Assembly: GCF_017303315.1 (NCBI RefSeq)
Contig: NZ_JAFKOI010000001.1
Span: 124,001 to 188,000 of the forward strand
Length of the DNA: 64,000 nucleotides
Reading direction: 5' to 3'
Origin: Bacillus sp. NTK071
GTDB taxonomy: Bacteria > Bacillota > Bacilli > Bacillales > Guptibacillaceae
This document shows, piece after piece, positions 16,255 to 23,844 of this stretch; the stretch's first letter is position 1; every line of letters starts with the position of its first letter. A program made the translations under genes and the position numbers. Below the pieces are notes generated by a model. That model was not told where the DNA came from and ran no database searches. It saw nothing but the letters and a program-made list of their open reading frames with translations.

Positions 16255-16386
16255 TTAATCCTGTGAGGGCTTCCATGTTACTTTTCCACAGGATTTGCAG
16301 CCGGATTTTGGTATAGGTTTTGCGGATTGACCTCTTGGACGCCGCTTGGCTTGTTTATAAAGAGCTTGTATGTCCTTTTTCTTCAC
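16255..16386 (-). CDS. Small basic single-knuckle protein, 43 residues
   Basis: A GTG start behind AAGGAGG opens a 43-codon frame ending TAA. The product is Lys/Arg-rich (K-K-K-D-I-Q-A-L-Y-K-Q-A-K-R-R-P-R) and ends with one C-K-S-C knuckle followed by G-K-V-T-W. One CxxC pair could bind zinc as a dimer or form a disulfide. I do not recognise the family. It lies between the glycan operon and another minus-strand gene of unknown role, so it may belong to the spore-surface set. Confidence 0.6.
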   Translation of the reverse strand: MKKKDIQALYKQAKRRPRGQSAKPIPKSGCKSCGKVTWKPSQD

Positions 16387-16461
16387 TAGGATCCTCCTTG
16401 TCAAAGAGTGTAATGGTACACAATAGTTTATTCAACAAGAAGGAACGGAGTGTCATAATGG

Positions 16462-17268
16462 TTATTTTTTATAATGGAACGGTTTGATGATTGATGTTTG
16501 TTTAGAGTTGTTCTGAAACTTGAAAGGGTTAAATTTCTCTTTATGATCGTTATCTTTTGGTTTAAATGGGTTAAAAGATTCTTCGTTATACTCTTCTTTC
16601 ATCAGGCTACGGCTCTTTGAGGCAGAAGTTAAAGCAGACGGCGGTTCAGGCCATTCCTCCTTTACTTGCTTGTTAGGGTTTAGCAGAAAGTGAGCAAAAT
16701 CAGCGTTAATCCCCAAAAGTACACTTGATACGAGTTCTTCATAATCTATAATCGAGATACCTGATACTGGTTGAAATGAAGAACGGAGGAAAGATTGAAT
16801 AATTATATAACTCAGCCACTCGACAATGTGCTGCTTCTCTCTAGGATGAACGACAAAATTATAGGAAGAGCTTTCAACTGGTAGCCAAATCCTCTTATGG
16901 ATAGCTTTCTGTAGATCAGCTGATTGCGTTAGCAAAGGTTTCATATTATAGGTCATGTTCATTATTGTAAAGGTGATTTGAGAAGTAGGAATATCCTCAA
17001 AAGAGACAGTAAGAGAAAGACTTAAATGTTGTTCTTGCTCTTCTCCAGACACGGATACGCCAGTGTGTTGAAGAGCAGTAGACACTTCTCTGATTACTTG
17101 CTGTTTCAATCCTCGAATTACAACATCACAATTTGCTAAACCGGGTAGAATTTCGTTTGTTTCTTCATCAAGCAATAGACCCCAATAAGGCAAGATGTAG
17201 CTGAGATCCACTTTCTTTTCCTCAGGCAGTGAAAGTATTCTTTTCTTTTTCCAATAAATCGGTATCAT
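16462..17268 (-). CDS. Unrecognised protein with C-terminal NPFK repeats
   Basis: A 268-residue protein that I do not recognise. Residues 1-190 are mixed alpha/beta without signal peptide or membrane helix. Residues 195-268 are low-complexity, Lys/Asn/Pro/Phe-rich and contain two F-N-P-F-K-x-x-x-N repeats, resembling tails of coat-associated proteins such as CotO or CotE partners only in composition. Two ATG-proximal choices are not at issue; the ATG at 17268 is preceded by a weak AAGGAGTGG site. The genes on each side are also spore-like unknowns. Confidence 0.6.
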   Translation of the reverse strand: MIPIYWKKKRILSLPEEKKVDLSYILPYWGLLLDEETNEILPGLANCDVVIRGLKQQVIREVSTALQHTGVSVSGEEQEQHLSLSLTVSFEDIPTSQITFTIMNMTYNMKPLLTQSADLQKAIHKRIWLPVESSSYNFVVHPREKQHIVEWLSYIIIQSFLRSSFQPVSGISIIDYEELVSSVLLGINADFAHFLLNPNKQVKEEWPEPPSALTSASKSRSLMKEEYNEESFNPFKPKDNDHKEKFNPFKFQNNSKQTSIIKPFHYKK

Positions 17269-17465
17269 CAGTTATCCACTCCTTGATAATGGAAGTTGAA
17301 TTGAACAAACGGTCAAAACACTAGAGATTCCTATATATTGATTGTTGAAAAGAAGACACAAGTAGACTTTTAGAAAATTTGGGCAGCCTATACAGTTGCA
17401 AATCTTAGCTATCTCCATAATATGTAGGGAATCAACCTATAATGTGAAAGAAAGGAAGGAACGAT

Positions 17466-18641
17466 ATGGGTCACAAACCACATAAGAAACGCACCGTAGC
17501 TACAGCTGCTAATAGCTTGCAGGACGAGTGCATTCGCGTTCAAAAAGTATACGACTGGGTGACCGATCAGCTTTCTGTAAAGAAGACGATTGAATTTACA
17601 GATAGGCAGCTTAAAGAGATCGAATGCGCCATGGAAGATCCCAGCCGACGTCCGCTTCGTATTGTATGCAATACACCTGAAGCGCCTCCATTGTTCCCAT
17701 TAACAGGAAGCGAACACACTGGAGATGATTTCTTCTGTGAACAAATTGGAGAGAAGAGAGATGTTAGCGTACCTATTCCTGGAGGAGGGTTCGCAGATGC
17801 TCAGCTAGTTGATCTCCTCTTTACGACAGATGTGAAAGTTAAAGTTGTCGATCGTCATGGGAAGCTCGTTACCCATTTAGATTGCAATGCATCTGTGCTC
17901 GAATCATTTGTCCTTTGTTTCCCGAGCGGGACTCACCTTTACTGCAGAATTACGAAGATTGTTTGTCGAATTCCTTCAGGAACTGTGCTATTAAACTGTC
18001 CTGCTCCACAATCATTTGATCTTGAAGTTATCTTCTGTGTAGATATTCAAGTTGAAGCTGAAGTTAAGCTAGAAGTGCTTGCTAAATTCTGTTCACCTCG
18101 TGATAATGACTTGATAGCACCTGACTTAATCGATGAATGTCCGACAATTGAATTCCCAGAACAATGTCCTGATATTTTCCCGCGTCCAAACTGTGATTGC
18201 TCATTAAGTGGGGAAGCAAGTGGTGAAACGGACTCTGATGAAGAATCAGGTAACGTTACATTAAAAGTTAATATATGTGATGATTGTAGCCTGAATGGTA
18301 GCTCAATGAAGCTCAACTTCCATGATACAGACTCAAGTGATGGAAAGCGTGACTTTACTTTCACAGCTACTAGCTTCGATCAAGATACGCTTGAGTGTCA
18401 TGAGTGTGGCGAAGGATTGAAGTTCATCATCGAAGGATCAGGAGAAACCGATCGCGGTCGAGAGCTTGATTTCAAATTAGCAGTTGTTGACTCTGAAGAA
18501 GATCAATGGTTCGAAGTGCATTTATTGAATCGTCGAGGCAAAGTTGTATTTAATTCTGGAACAGTTGAAGTTGAAGAAGGCGAACTAGCAGTTGACGATT
18601 GCATTAGTTTTGAAGACCTAAAGTACAAAAGGCAACCATAA
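17466..18641 (+). CDS. Cys-rich two-part protein, probable spore outer-layer component
   Basis: A 391-residue protein with 21 or so cysteines and no signal peptide. Residues 20-40 hold a D-E-C-I-R-V-Q-K-V-Y-D-W-V segment, residues 100-235 are beta-rich with repeated acidic V-x-V patterns and CxxP motifs, and residues 245-391 form a second beta-rich domain rich in D, E, S and T with paired CxDC/CxxC motifs. Composition and cytosolic synthesis fit disulfide-cross-linked spore surface proteins. I recall similar N-terminal segments in unnamed Bacillus spore proteins but cannot name a family. AAAGGAAGGA precedes the ATG. Confidence 0.7.
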   Translation: MGHKPHKKRTVATAANSLQDECIRVQKVYDWVTDQLSVKKTIEFTDRQLKEIECAMEDPSRRPLRIVCNTPEAPPLFPLTGSEHTGDDFFCEQIGEKRDVSVPIPGGGFADAQLVDLLFTTDVKVKVVDRHGKLVTHLDCNASVLESFVLCFPSGTHLYCRITKIVCRIPSGTVLLNCPAPQSFDLEVIFCVDIQVEAEVKLEVLAKFCSPRDNDLIAPDLIDECPTIEFPEQCPDIFPRPNCDCSLSGEASGETDSDEESGNVTLKVNICDDCSLNGSSMKLNFHDTDSSDGKRDFTFTATSFDQDTLECHECGEGLKFIIEGSGETDRGRELDFKLAVVDSEEDQWFEVHLLNRRGKVVFNSGTVEVEEGELAVDDCISFEDLKYKRQP

Positions 18642-18644
18642 ATG

Positions 18645-18680
18645 AAAAGTGCAGGAGAACGTATCCTGCACTTTTTTGTT
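18645..18680 (+). terminator. Terminator after the Cys-rich gene
   Basis: AAAAGTGCAGGA (18645-18656) pairs perfectly with 18664-18675 around a seven-base loop, with TTTTTTG at the end. Confidence 0.88.
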
Positions 18681-18749
18681 ATGAAAAGAGACATTCCTTT
18701 CATACATATATAATAGCAGGTGAGCTTCGGGTAGGGAGGGGGAGGAACA

Positions 18750-19667
18750 ATGCAGGGAGAAAAGCTTAGCTACTCTCGTCTTATCACACGTACAAAATAC
18801 TTTCAGGAGAAGTCATTGGAGCTTGAGAAAGAGCTCATTTTTGCTAATGATCAAATTTCTTCGCTTGAAAAGCAAATCGAAACAAGCAAGGAAAATGATG
18901 ATATCATTATTCACTTAAAAGAAGAATTGAGTATGCTTAAGAAGGAGCTCGAAAAACAGACCGGTGAGCATGCACTGTTACAGGCCGAATTAGAGGCAAA
19001 ACAAGAGACTGTCTTCCAAAAAAACGGATCCGAATCTCAAGCGAAAATTAAAGGTTACGAAGACCTTCTTGCGGCAATGCAAATTGAAATTAATGATAAA
19101 GATAAACGCCTTCAGCATTATCAGGGCAGAATTAAAAATCTTGAAAAACGTGCTCAGTATCAGGAGAACCATCCTATAAATGAAGATGAAGAGCAAAATG
19201 AAACCGTAGATGATCTGTATGCGATCAGCTATTTTAATACGTCACTCATTCTGGATAAAAAACACTCCGTCATTATACGGGGTGATTTGCATATTGAGAA
19301 CTGCGGAAAGAAGAATTTACGCAATCCACTAGTATGTTTCCGTTTTCGACCAACTGAAACGGCTGTATTAAAAGGGAAAATCTATCCGATTGAACAAGCT
19401 GAAACACGCTCACTTGACTACAAGGAAGGTGTTCAATGGGTATTTCCAGATCATGACTGGTTAGAAAAAGCAAAGGATAAAGGTGAAATCTGGATCTCAC
19501 CACTTCATCCCGTTACGTTAGTGCCAGGAGAGCAAATTGGTATAAAGAGTTTTCAAATTCCAATCAGGTCTGAATTTAAAGAGCCTGTTATCGTTGAAGG
19601 ATTTGTGTATTTCCAAAAAGAAAACTATCGAATTAAGGTTTCAAATCAAATTGTTATTAGTTTTTAA
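18750..19667 (+). CDS. Coiled-coil protein with C-terminal beta domain
   Basis: A 305-residue protein of unknown family. Residues 10-135 show heptad patterns rich in L, E, K and Q (long coiled coil), then an acidic linker near 140-155, then about 150 residues of predicted beta sandwich with the pattern L-H-I-E-N-C-G-K-K-N-L-R-N-P, typical of NEW3/adhesion-like folds. No signal peptide. GGAGGGGGAGG precedes the ATG. The neighbours suggest a structural role at the spore surface; this is inference only. Confidence 0.6.
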   Translation: MQGEKLSYSRLITRTKYFQEKSLELEKELIFANDQISSLEKQIETSKENDDIIIHLKEELSMLKKELEKQTGEHALLQAELEAKQETVFQKNGSESQAKIKGYEDLLAAMQIEINDKDKRLQHYQGRIKNLEKRAQYQENHPINEDEEQNETVDDLYAISYFNTSLILDKKHSVIIRGDLHIENCGKKNLRNPLVCFRFRPTETAVLKGKIYPIEQAETRSLDYKEGVQWVFPDHDWLEKAKDKGEIWISPLHPVTLVPGEQIGIKSFQIPIRSEFKEPVIVEGFVYFQKENYRIKVSNQIVISF

Positions 19668-19685
19668 AAGAAAAAATGTGCCCAT

Positions 19686-19713
19686 ACCCAGCTCCGTCAA
19701 CCTGCATAGGATA
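19686..19713 (+). promoter_or_regulatory. Sigma-K-like promoter of the 83-residue gene
   Basis: AC at 19686-19687 and CATAGGATA at 19705-19713 (matches CATANNNTA) with a 17-base gap, 37 bases before the start codon. Confidence 0.45.
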
Positions 19714-19749
19714 CAGTGTATGAGGAGTATAATTCTGGGAGGGGAAAGC

Positions 19750-20001
19750 ATGTCTGAGAAGAAACGAAAACCAAAGGTTATTCATGTAGATAAAGTGATT
19801 ATTAAAGCAAATGAAGTTATTATTCAAGATGATAAGGATGATCACAGAGGAAGAGATGAGCGAGGTCAACGTCAAGATCCTTGGTGGTATTTCGGCGTTA
19901 ATGATGTAGATAGTGAGGACGATCGTCACAGAGAATACAAAGATGAAGTCGCAGGAGAAACAGAAGAGAAAGAAGACAAAGGTGGTTTTTCTTGGTTTTA
20001 A
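19750..20001 (+). CDS. Charged 83-residue protein, possible spore protein
   Basis: Start at ATG 19750 behind GGGAGGGG; longer in-frame starts run back into the previous gene and lack a site. The product is strongly charged: K-V-I-H-V-D-K-V-I-I-K-A-N-E-V-I-I at residues 9-25 could form two beta strands, followed by a long Asp/Arg/Glu-rich tail with one P-W-W-Y motif and F-S-W-F at the end. No recognised family. Its sigma-K-like promoter and location argue for sporulation. Confidence 0.6.
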   Translation: MSEKKRKPKVIHVDKVIIKANEVIIQDDKDDHRGRDERGQRQDPWWYFGVNDVDSEDDRHREYKDEVAGETEEKEDKGGFSWF

Positions 20002-20028
20002 GAGCAGAGTAATCTGCTCTTTTTTTGT
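20001..20028 (+). terminator. Terminator after the 83-residue gene
   Basis: AGAGCAGA, GTAA loop, TCTGCTCT, then seven T; the stem begins on the last base of the stop codon. Confidence 0.85.
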
Positions 20029-20034
20029 TTTCTT

Positions 20035-20712
20035 TTAATCCAATTTCTGTATGTACACACCTTCATCCTGTTTCCACTCAAGAAGCAGCACTTCTTCAGG
20101 ATGATCAATATGATGTTCTTTTAACGTTTTATAAAGCCACGCTTCATTTAAACCAGCTTCTTTAAGATTTCCATAGTCCACTTTTCCATCGGAAATGATA
20201 GACACAGATAAATACCCTCGAGTCGCTTTAAGATTAAAGTCCTGCTTAGTAGCTTCTTGATAATCCGATTTCTTTAAGATACTAATGCTTCCATTTGTTT
20301 CGAGTATGGCAAACTCCACTTCTCTCATCGAAAATACATCTTTCTGTCTTAGGAGATTTTGAAGTTGGTTAATATCGAGTTTATTCTTCTTAAGCTGTTC
20401 GCGTATGATTTTTCCATCATGAATGATGATTGATGGACTTCCTTCAAGAATAGAACGTGTACCGCGAAATTTCTGGGTCAGCCATTCCACGAAATAAATA
20501 AGCACTCCCCAAAGAAACACAGCGTACAAGATGGAGTAGATATTAACATGCTTATCGTAAATCGCATTTCCTACAAGCTCACCAAGAACGAGGGAAGAAA
20601 TAAAGTCGAACGGTGTGATTTGTGTTATCTGCGTCTTTCCAAGAGCTTTAGTTAATATGAGTAATGCTAGGAAACCCACAAGCAGCTCCATGGTTATCGA
20701 TCCAATATTCAA
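20035..20712 (-). CDS. DUF421 membrane protein (YetF/YrbG type)
   Basis: A 225-residue protein with three hydrophobic segments in the first 85 residues and the DUF421 hallmark T-P-F-D-F-I-S-S-L-V-L-G-E-L near residue 35, followed by a soluble domain with the motif M-R-E-V-E-F-A-I-L-E-x-N-G. B. subtilis has several such proteins (YetF, YrbG, YdfR, YkjA), and YetF family members are membrane-bound proteins of sporulation or stress regulons of unclear function. It is the first conserved-backbone gene to the right of the island. Confidence 0.85.
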   Translation of the reverse strand: MNIGSITMELLVGFLALLILTKALGKTQITQITPFDFISSLVLGELVGNAIYDKHVNIYSILYAVFLWGVLIYFVEWLTQKFRGTRSILEGSPSIIIHDGKIIREQLKKNKLDINQLQNLLRQKDVFSMREVEFAILETNGSISILKKSDYQEATKQDFNLKATRGYLSVSIISDGKVDYGNLKEAGLNEAWLYKTLKEHHIDHPEEVLLLEWKQDEGVYIQKLD

Positions 20713-20774
20713 AGGATCACCTTCTCCGTTTCAATTTGCTTCCTTAGCATGTGCGAAAGAGAGGTGAAATACTT

Positions 20775-20865
20775 ATGAAGCAGTTTTTTTTTGATTACCA
20801 AGAAACTTGAATGTAAACTGAATCAATTCAAAAAGGTGCTTAAATCGTTTAAAAAAGAGCGATAA
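20775..20865 (+). pseudogene. Candidate mini-ORF broken by one base in a T9 tract
   Basis: GAGAGGTGAA precedes an ATG at 20775, but the frame stops after 11 codons. Removing one T from the nine-T run at 20784-20792 gives a 29-residue Lys-rich peptide (MKQFFLITKK at the start, SFKKER at the end) that stops at 20865 immediately before the next terminator. This could be a small gene expressed by slippage, a recent frameshift or chance. Confidence 0.25.
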
Positions 20866-20892
20866 AAAAAGACACTGGTATTCACCAGTGTC
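20864..20892 (-). terminator. Terminator of the yjc genes
   Basis: GACACTGGT (20871-20879) pairs with 20884-20892 around four bases; on the minus strand a run of T follows. The stem overlaps the yjcF stop codon. Confidence 0.85.
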
Positions 20893-21313
20893 ATAGCTCT
20901 TTCGTCATTGTAACGTGAGGAATACCTGCGTCCATAAATTCTCCAGAAACCGTTTCATATCCAAGCTTCTTGTAGAACCCGACCGCAGTCAATTGAGCGT
21001 TAAGCTTCGTTTTGGAAAGTTCCAATTTCTTTGCTTGTTTTTCAATTGTATTCATTAGCTCTTGGCCTAGTCCTGTCTTTCGATACGATCTCAACACGCA
21101 AATGCGTTCGACTTTAGCCTTTTGATCCAACACTCTAATACGACCAGCAGCCACTGGGGTGCTATGATCATAAGCTACGAAATGAATCGCATCTTTTTCA
21201 TGCTCATCAATTTCAAGATCAGCCGGAACGTTTTGCTCTTCAACAAAAACGGTATACCTTACTTTGAAGGCATCATCTAACTCTTTTTTCGATTCAACAA
21301 CCTTAATGACCAT
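20891..21313 (-). CDS. yjcF: GNAT family N-acetyltransferase YjcF
   Basis: A 140-residue GNAT acetyltransferase using acetyl-CoA; the acceptor is unknown. The acetyl-CoA loop is V-E-R-I-C-V-L-R-S-Y-R-K-T-G-L-G (residues 70-85), the beta-bulge and C-terminal A-V-G-F-Y-K-K-L-G-Y-E are typical, and F-M-D-A-G-I-P-H near the end matches B. subtilis YjcF. The ATG overlaps the last base of yjcG, so the two are translationally coupled, as in B. subtilis. Confidence 0.88.
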   Translation of the reverse strand: MVIKVVESKKELDDAFKVRYTVFVEEQNVPADLEIDEHEKDAIHFVAYDHSTPVAAGRIRVLDQKAKVERICVLRSYRKTGLGQELMNTIEKQAKKLELSKTKLNAQLTAVGFYKKLGYETVSGEFMDAGIPHVTMTKEL

Positions 21314-21828
21314 TAGCGCACTTTGCCGAGGTGGAACGTTTCAAAAACAGTCCACATTCCGTTCTCAAGCTGGTACAAAAGCTGGAATCGATCAATCAAT
21401 TCTTCATGATTTACTTCTTTCATTTTCATACTGCCATATACGTCTGAATGCTCATCATCCGAAAGGTTTTGAGCGATTGTTATGTGAGGGACGAAGTTAT
21501 AGTCCCTCTCTGACAACGCTTCTTCAGGATTCAACTGTCGATGTAAGTCATCTAGCACTTCGTTATCCTTCACTTTAAGGTAAATGACATTATTAACAGG
21601 ATTAAAAGATCCAACTTTATAAACATGCAATGAAAAAGGTTTCGATTCGTCAGAAATTTTGTGTAGAACAGGTGTTAGTTTCTGAATCTCTTCTTCTGTT
21701 GCTTCAAAACCTTCCCTGAGCGTCAAGTGTGGTGGAATGAGCGCATAATGCGGATCATAACGTTTACGGTAGGAGTTAGCAACGTCTTGTAGTTTTTTCG
21801 ATGGGAAAATTGCAATGCCGTATTTCAT
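21313..21828 (-). CDS. yjcG: 2H phosphoesterase / 2'-5' RNA ligase-like protein YjcG
   Basis: A 171-residue protein with the two H-x-T/S-x motifs of the 2H superfamily, H-L-T-L near residue 35 and H-I-T-I near residue 116, in the context P-P-H-L-T-L-R-E and F-V-P-H-I-T-I. These histidines act on cyclic or 2'-5' phosphodiester bonds in RNA; the true substrate of YjcG is not known. Length and sequence match B. subtilis YjcG. GGAGGG precedes the ATG. Confidence 0.9.
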   Translation of the reverse strand: MKYGIAIFPSKKLQDVANSYRKRYDPHYALIPPHLTLREGFEATEEEIQKLTPVLHKISDESKPFSLHVYKVGSFNPVNNVIYLKVKDNEVLDDLHRQLNPEEALSERDYNFVPHITIAQNLSDDEHSDVYGSMKMKEVNHEELIDRFQLLYQLENGMWTVFETFHLGKVR

Positions 21829-21937
21829 ATTCCATTCCCTCCTGGTTGATGTACTCGATTGTCAAAGATGGACGAGTCATATAATGTTCCATTTATAATT
21901 ATACCAAAAATTCAAAAATAAGAAATGGTAGAGATAC

Positions 21938-22660
21938 TTACAGTTTAAACATGTGCATAAGCGCACGCTTCATGTCTGGCTGCCAATTCTTCCACAAATG
22001 GCCACCCTCAAATTCATCATAAAAGTAATCAAAACCCTTATCGTTAATAATCTGATTTAACTCACGATTTGGATCAATAAAGTTCTTAGTCTTACCATCA
22101 GTTGTAGGGACTTCCGTTTCCTCCGTTCCAATAATGTGATAGAGGTCTATTAGCTCGGGTTCAGAGAAATTCTTCACTTTCTCCATCATTTCCTCATTCA
22201 CGAATGGCGAATGAAGAATGGCTTTCCCAAATGTACGCGGGTAATCAAGTGCAGCCCGTAATGCGACTGTTGCAGCGAGCGAATCACCAATTAAGGCTCT
22301 TCCATATCCAAGATGATATGTTGCATATTCCTTATCTAAATATGGAACAAGTTCATTCGCAAGAAAACGTAAGTAATCATCACTCTGCTCACCATCGGGG
22401 TGATACTTTCTCCAACGGTCTTCAACACTCTTATACGGTATGCCTATAATAATTAGTTCTTCAATCTCATCATTCTCAATTAGCTCATCAGCCGTGCGAC
22501 CAAGTCTGCCTAATTGAAAGTAATCGCTACCATCATTTGCGATAAGAAAGGAATATTTATAAAGCGGTGAATAGTTGTAAGGTAAGTAGACCTGAAATGG
22601 AATTTCTTCTTTTAGATAATCACTGTATATCGTTTCATCTTTGTATGTACCTCTGTTCAT
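21938..22660 (-). CDS. yjcH: Alpha/beta-hydrolase, esterase YjcH
   Basis: A 240-residue esterase_D-like hydrolase. The nucleophile lies in I-G-D-S-L-A-A (GxSxx with D before S) near residue 127, and the acid/His pair is probably in the C-terminal F-E-G-G-H-L-W. No signal peptide. AGGAGG lies seven bases before the ATG. It forms the first gene of yjcH-yjcG-yjcF, an order shared with B. subtilis, with 109 bases between it and yjcG. Substrate unknown. Confidence 0.88.
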   Translation of the reverse strand: MNRGTYKDETIYSDYLKEEIPFQVYLPYNYSPLYKYSFLIANDGSDYFQLGRLGRTADELIENDEIEELIIIGIPYKSVEDRWRKYHPDGEQSDDYLRFLANELVPYLDKEYATYHLGYGRALIGDSLAATVALRAALDYPRTFGKAILHSPFVNEEMMEKVKNFSEPELIDLYHIIGTEETEVPTTDGKTKNFIDPNRELNQIINDKGFDYFYDEFEGGHLWKNWQPDMKRALMHMFKL

Positions 22661-22784
22661 GTCACTGCCTCCTGAATCGTCGTTGAAAATTTGACGTGAA
22701 TTATAATCACATTAGATCAATAAAACAAGATGGATAAGTTGATAAAAACGTGCTAACATGTTTGGTTTGAAATTTTCACTTTAT

Positions 22785-22815
22785 TTGACAATGCAAATTT
22801 CATAAGTGATATAAT
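22785..22815 (+). promoter_or_regulatory. Sigma-A promoter before pgpA
   Basis: TTGACA (22785-22790) and TATAAT (22810-22815), both perfect hexamers, but separated by 19 bases, longer than the optimal 17. Confidence 0.55.
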
Positions 22816-22861
22816 GATTTTAACATAGATGTATTATGTGTTTACAGAGAGGGGTTTTATC

Positions 22862-23416
22862 ATGAAGAAACGTGTGCATAGTAGAGAGACAGAGGCAGCA
22901 GCGAAAGCCCTTATTAAAGAACGTGGCGTTACAATCGAAGATATTGCTGAGATTGTATTTGAAATGCAATCCCCTTATGTAGAAGATTTATCAATGGCTG
23001 ACTGTACAGAAAGTGTGGAAGCTGTACTAACAAAACGAGAAATTCAACATGCGGTGCTTGTTGGAATTGAACTGGACAAGCTAGCTGAACAAGGAAAGCT
23101 TTCAGAACCGCTTCAATCCATTGTTGAAACGGATGAAGGACTATTCGGCGTAGATGAAACGATTGCTCTTGGTGCCGTATTTGGCTATGGTAGCATTGCC
23201 GTTACAACGTTTGGCCACCTTGATAAACAGAAGTTTGGTATCATCGAAAAGCTTGATACGAAAGAAGGCAATGGCGTTCATACTTTCCTAGATGACCTAA
23301 TTGCTAGTATCGCAGCGAACGCTTCAAGTCGCCTTGCTCATAGATTAAGAGATCGTGAAGAAGCACTTGATAAAGAAGAGCGCGAGAAGAGAGATAAGGA
23401 AGAAAGAATTGGTTAA
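22862..23416 (+). CDS. pgpA: Phosphatidylglycerophosphatase A (YutG-like)
   Basis: A 184-residue PgpA-family protein, which removes phosphate from phosphatidylglycerophosphate to make phosphatidylglycerol. Recognised from V-T-I-E-D-I-A-E-I-V, Y-V-E-D-L-S, G-V-D-E-T-I-A-L-G-A-V-F-G-Y-G-S-I-A-V-T-T-F-G and T-F-L-D-D-L, as in B. subtilis YutG. Like other Gram-positive members it lacks the multiple membrane helices of E. coli PgpA. ATG 22862 is used because AGAGGGG lies just upstream. The C-terminal 25 residues are Glu/Lys/Arg repeats. Confidence 0.85.
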   Translation: MKKRVHSRETEAAAKALIKERGVTIEDIAEIVFEMQSPYVEDLSMADCTESVEAVLTKREIQHAVLVGIELDKLAEQGKLSEPLQSIVETDEGLFGVDETIALGAVFGYGSIAVTTFGHLDKQKFGIIEKLDTKEGNGVHTFLDDLIASIAANASSRLAHRLRDREEALDKEEREKRDKEERIG

Positions 23417-23421
23417 ATAGA

Positions 23422-23638
23422 TGAGGCTGGGACATAAGTAAATAACCATGAGAAAGACCCGAACAATTCATTTGAATCAGATCGGGTCTTTCGTAATTTA
23501 CAGATAGGAAACAACCGCTTCGCCAACATACTGTGCTGTTCCCGCAGGAGTCTACGTATGTTGGCTACGCTAAGGTCTTACTCTTACCATTCAAATTCGC
23601 GATTTCCTTCATGTATTTTAGTTTTGTCCCAGCCTCAT
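23422..23638. repeat. Palindrome-bounded element with GAGGCTGGGACA ends
   Basis: TGAGGCTGGGACA at 23422-23434 is repeated in perfect inversion at 23626-23638. Inside are a terminator-like hairpin (GAAAGACCCGA at 23452-23462 with 23482-23492) and a CCAACATAC...GTATGTTGG pair with a TTCCCGCAGGAGTC segment. This type of intergenic repeat is scattered in several Bacillaceae, Listeria and Staphylococcus genomes. It has no coding potential and may contribute a terminator for pgpA. Confidence 0.7.
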
Positions 23639-23663
23639 TATCATACTATATTATAAGAAAGTA

Positions 23664-23693
23664 TTGACAGAAATTAAGTCTCTCAGGTATATT
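23664..23693 (+). promoter_or_regulatory. Sigma-A promoter of tRNA-Val
   Basis: TTGACA at 23664-23669, an 18-base spacer, and TATATT at 23688-23693, ending 17 bases before the tRNA. Confidence 0.7.
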
Positions 23694-23710
23694 AATATAT
23701 GTCTTAAATT

Positions 23711-23786
23711 GATCCGTTAGCTCAGTTGGGAGAGCGCTACCTTGACAGGGTAGAGGTCGTTGGTTCGAGCCCAATACGGATCACCA
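23711..23786 (+). tRNA. tRNA-Val (anticodon GAC)
   Basis: A 76-base cloverleaf: acceptor GATCCGT pairs with ACGGATC, D arm GCTCAGTTGGGAGAGC, anticodon stem CTACC/GGTAG with loop TTGACAG (anticodon GAC), T arm GGTTCGAGCCC, and an encoded ACCA end. It reads the valine codons GUC/GUU. Its own promoter lies upstream and a hairpin terminator at 23801 follows, so it is transcribed alone. Confidence 0.97.
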
Positions 23787-23800
23787 TACATAACTATTTC

Positions 23801-23838
23801 AAGCGGTATTCCGATTATTTCGGGATGCCGCTTTTTTG
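23801..23838 (+). terminator. Terminator after tRNA-Val
   Basis: AAGCGGTATTCCGA (23801-23814) pairs with 23820-23833, with one G-T pair, and is followed by TTTTTTG. Confidence 0.8.
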
Positions 23839-23844
23839 CTAAAA

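Noticed and set aside
17466-18641. Endospore appendage (Ena) subunit
   Set aside because: Cys-rich and spore-like, but length and motifs do not fit the short DUF3992 Ena proteins.
3358-20001. Prophage or integrative element
   Set aside because: No integrase, transposase, attachment repeats or phage structural genes are visible; the island lacks mobility genes.
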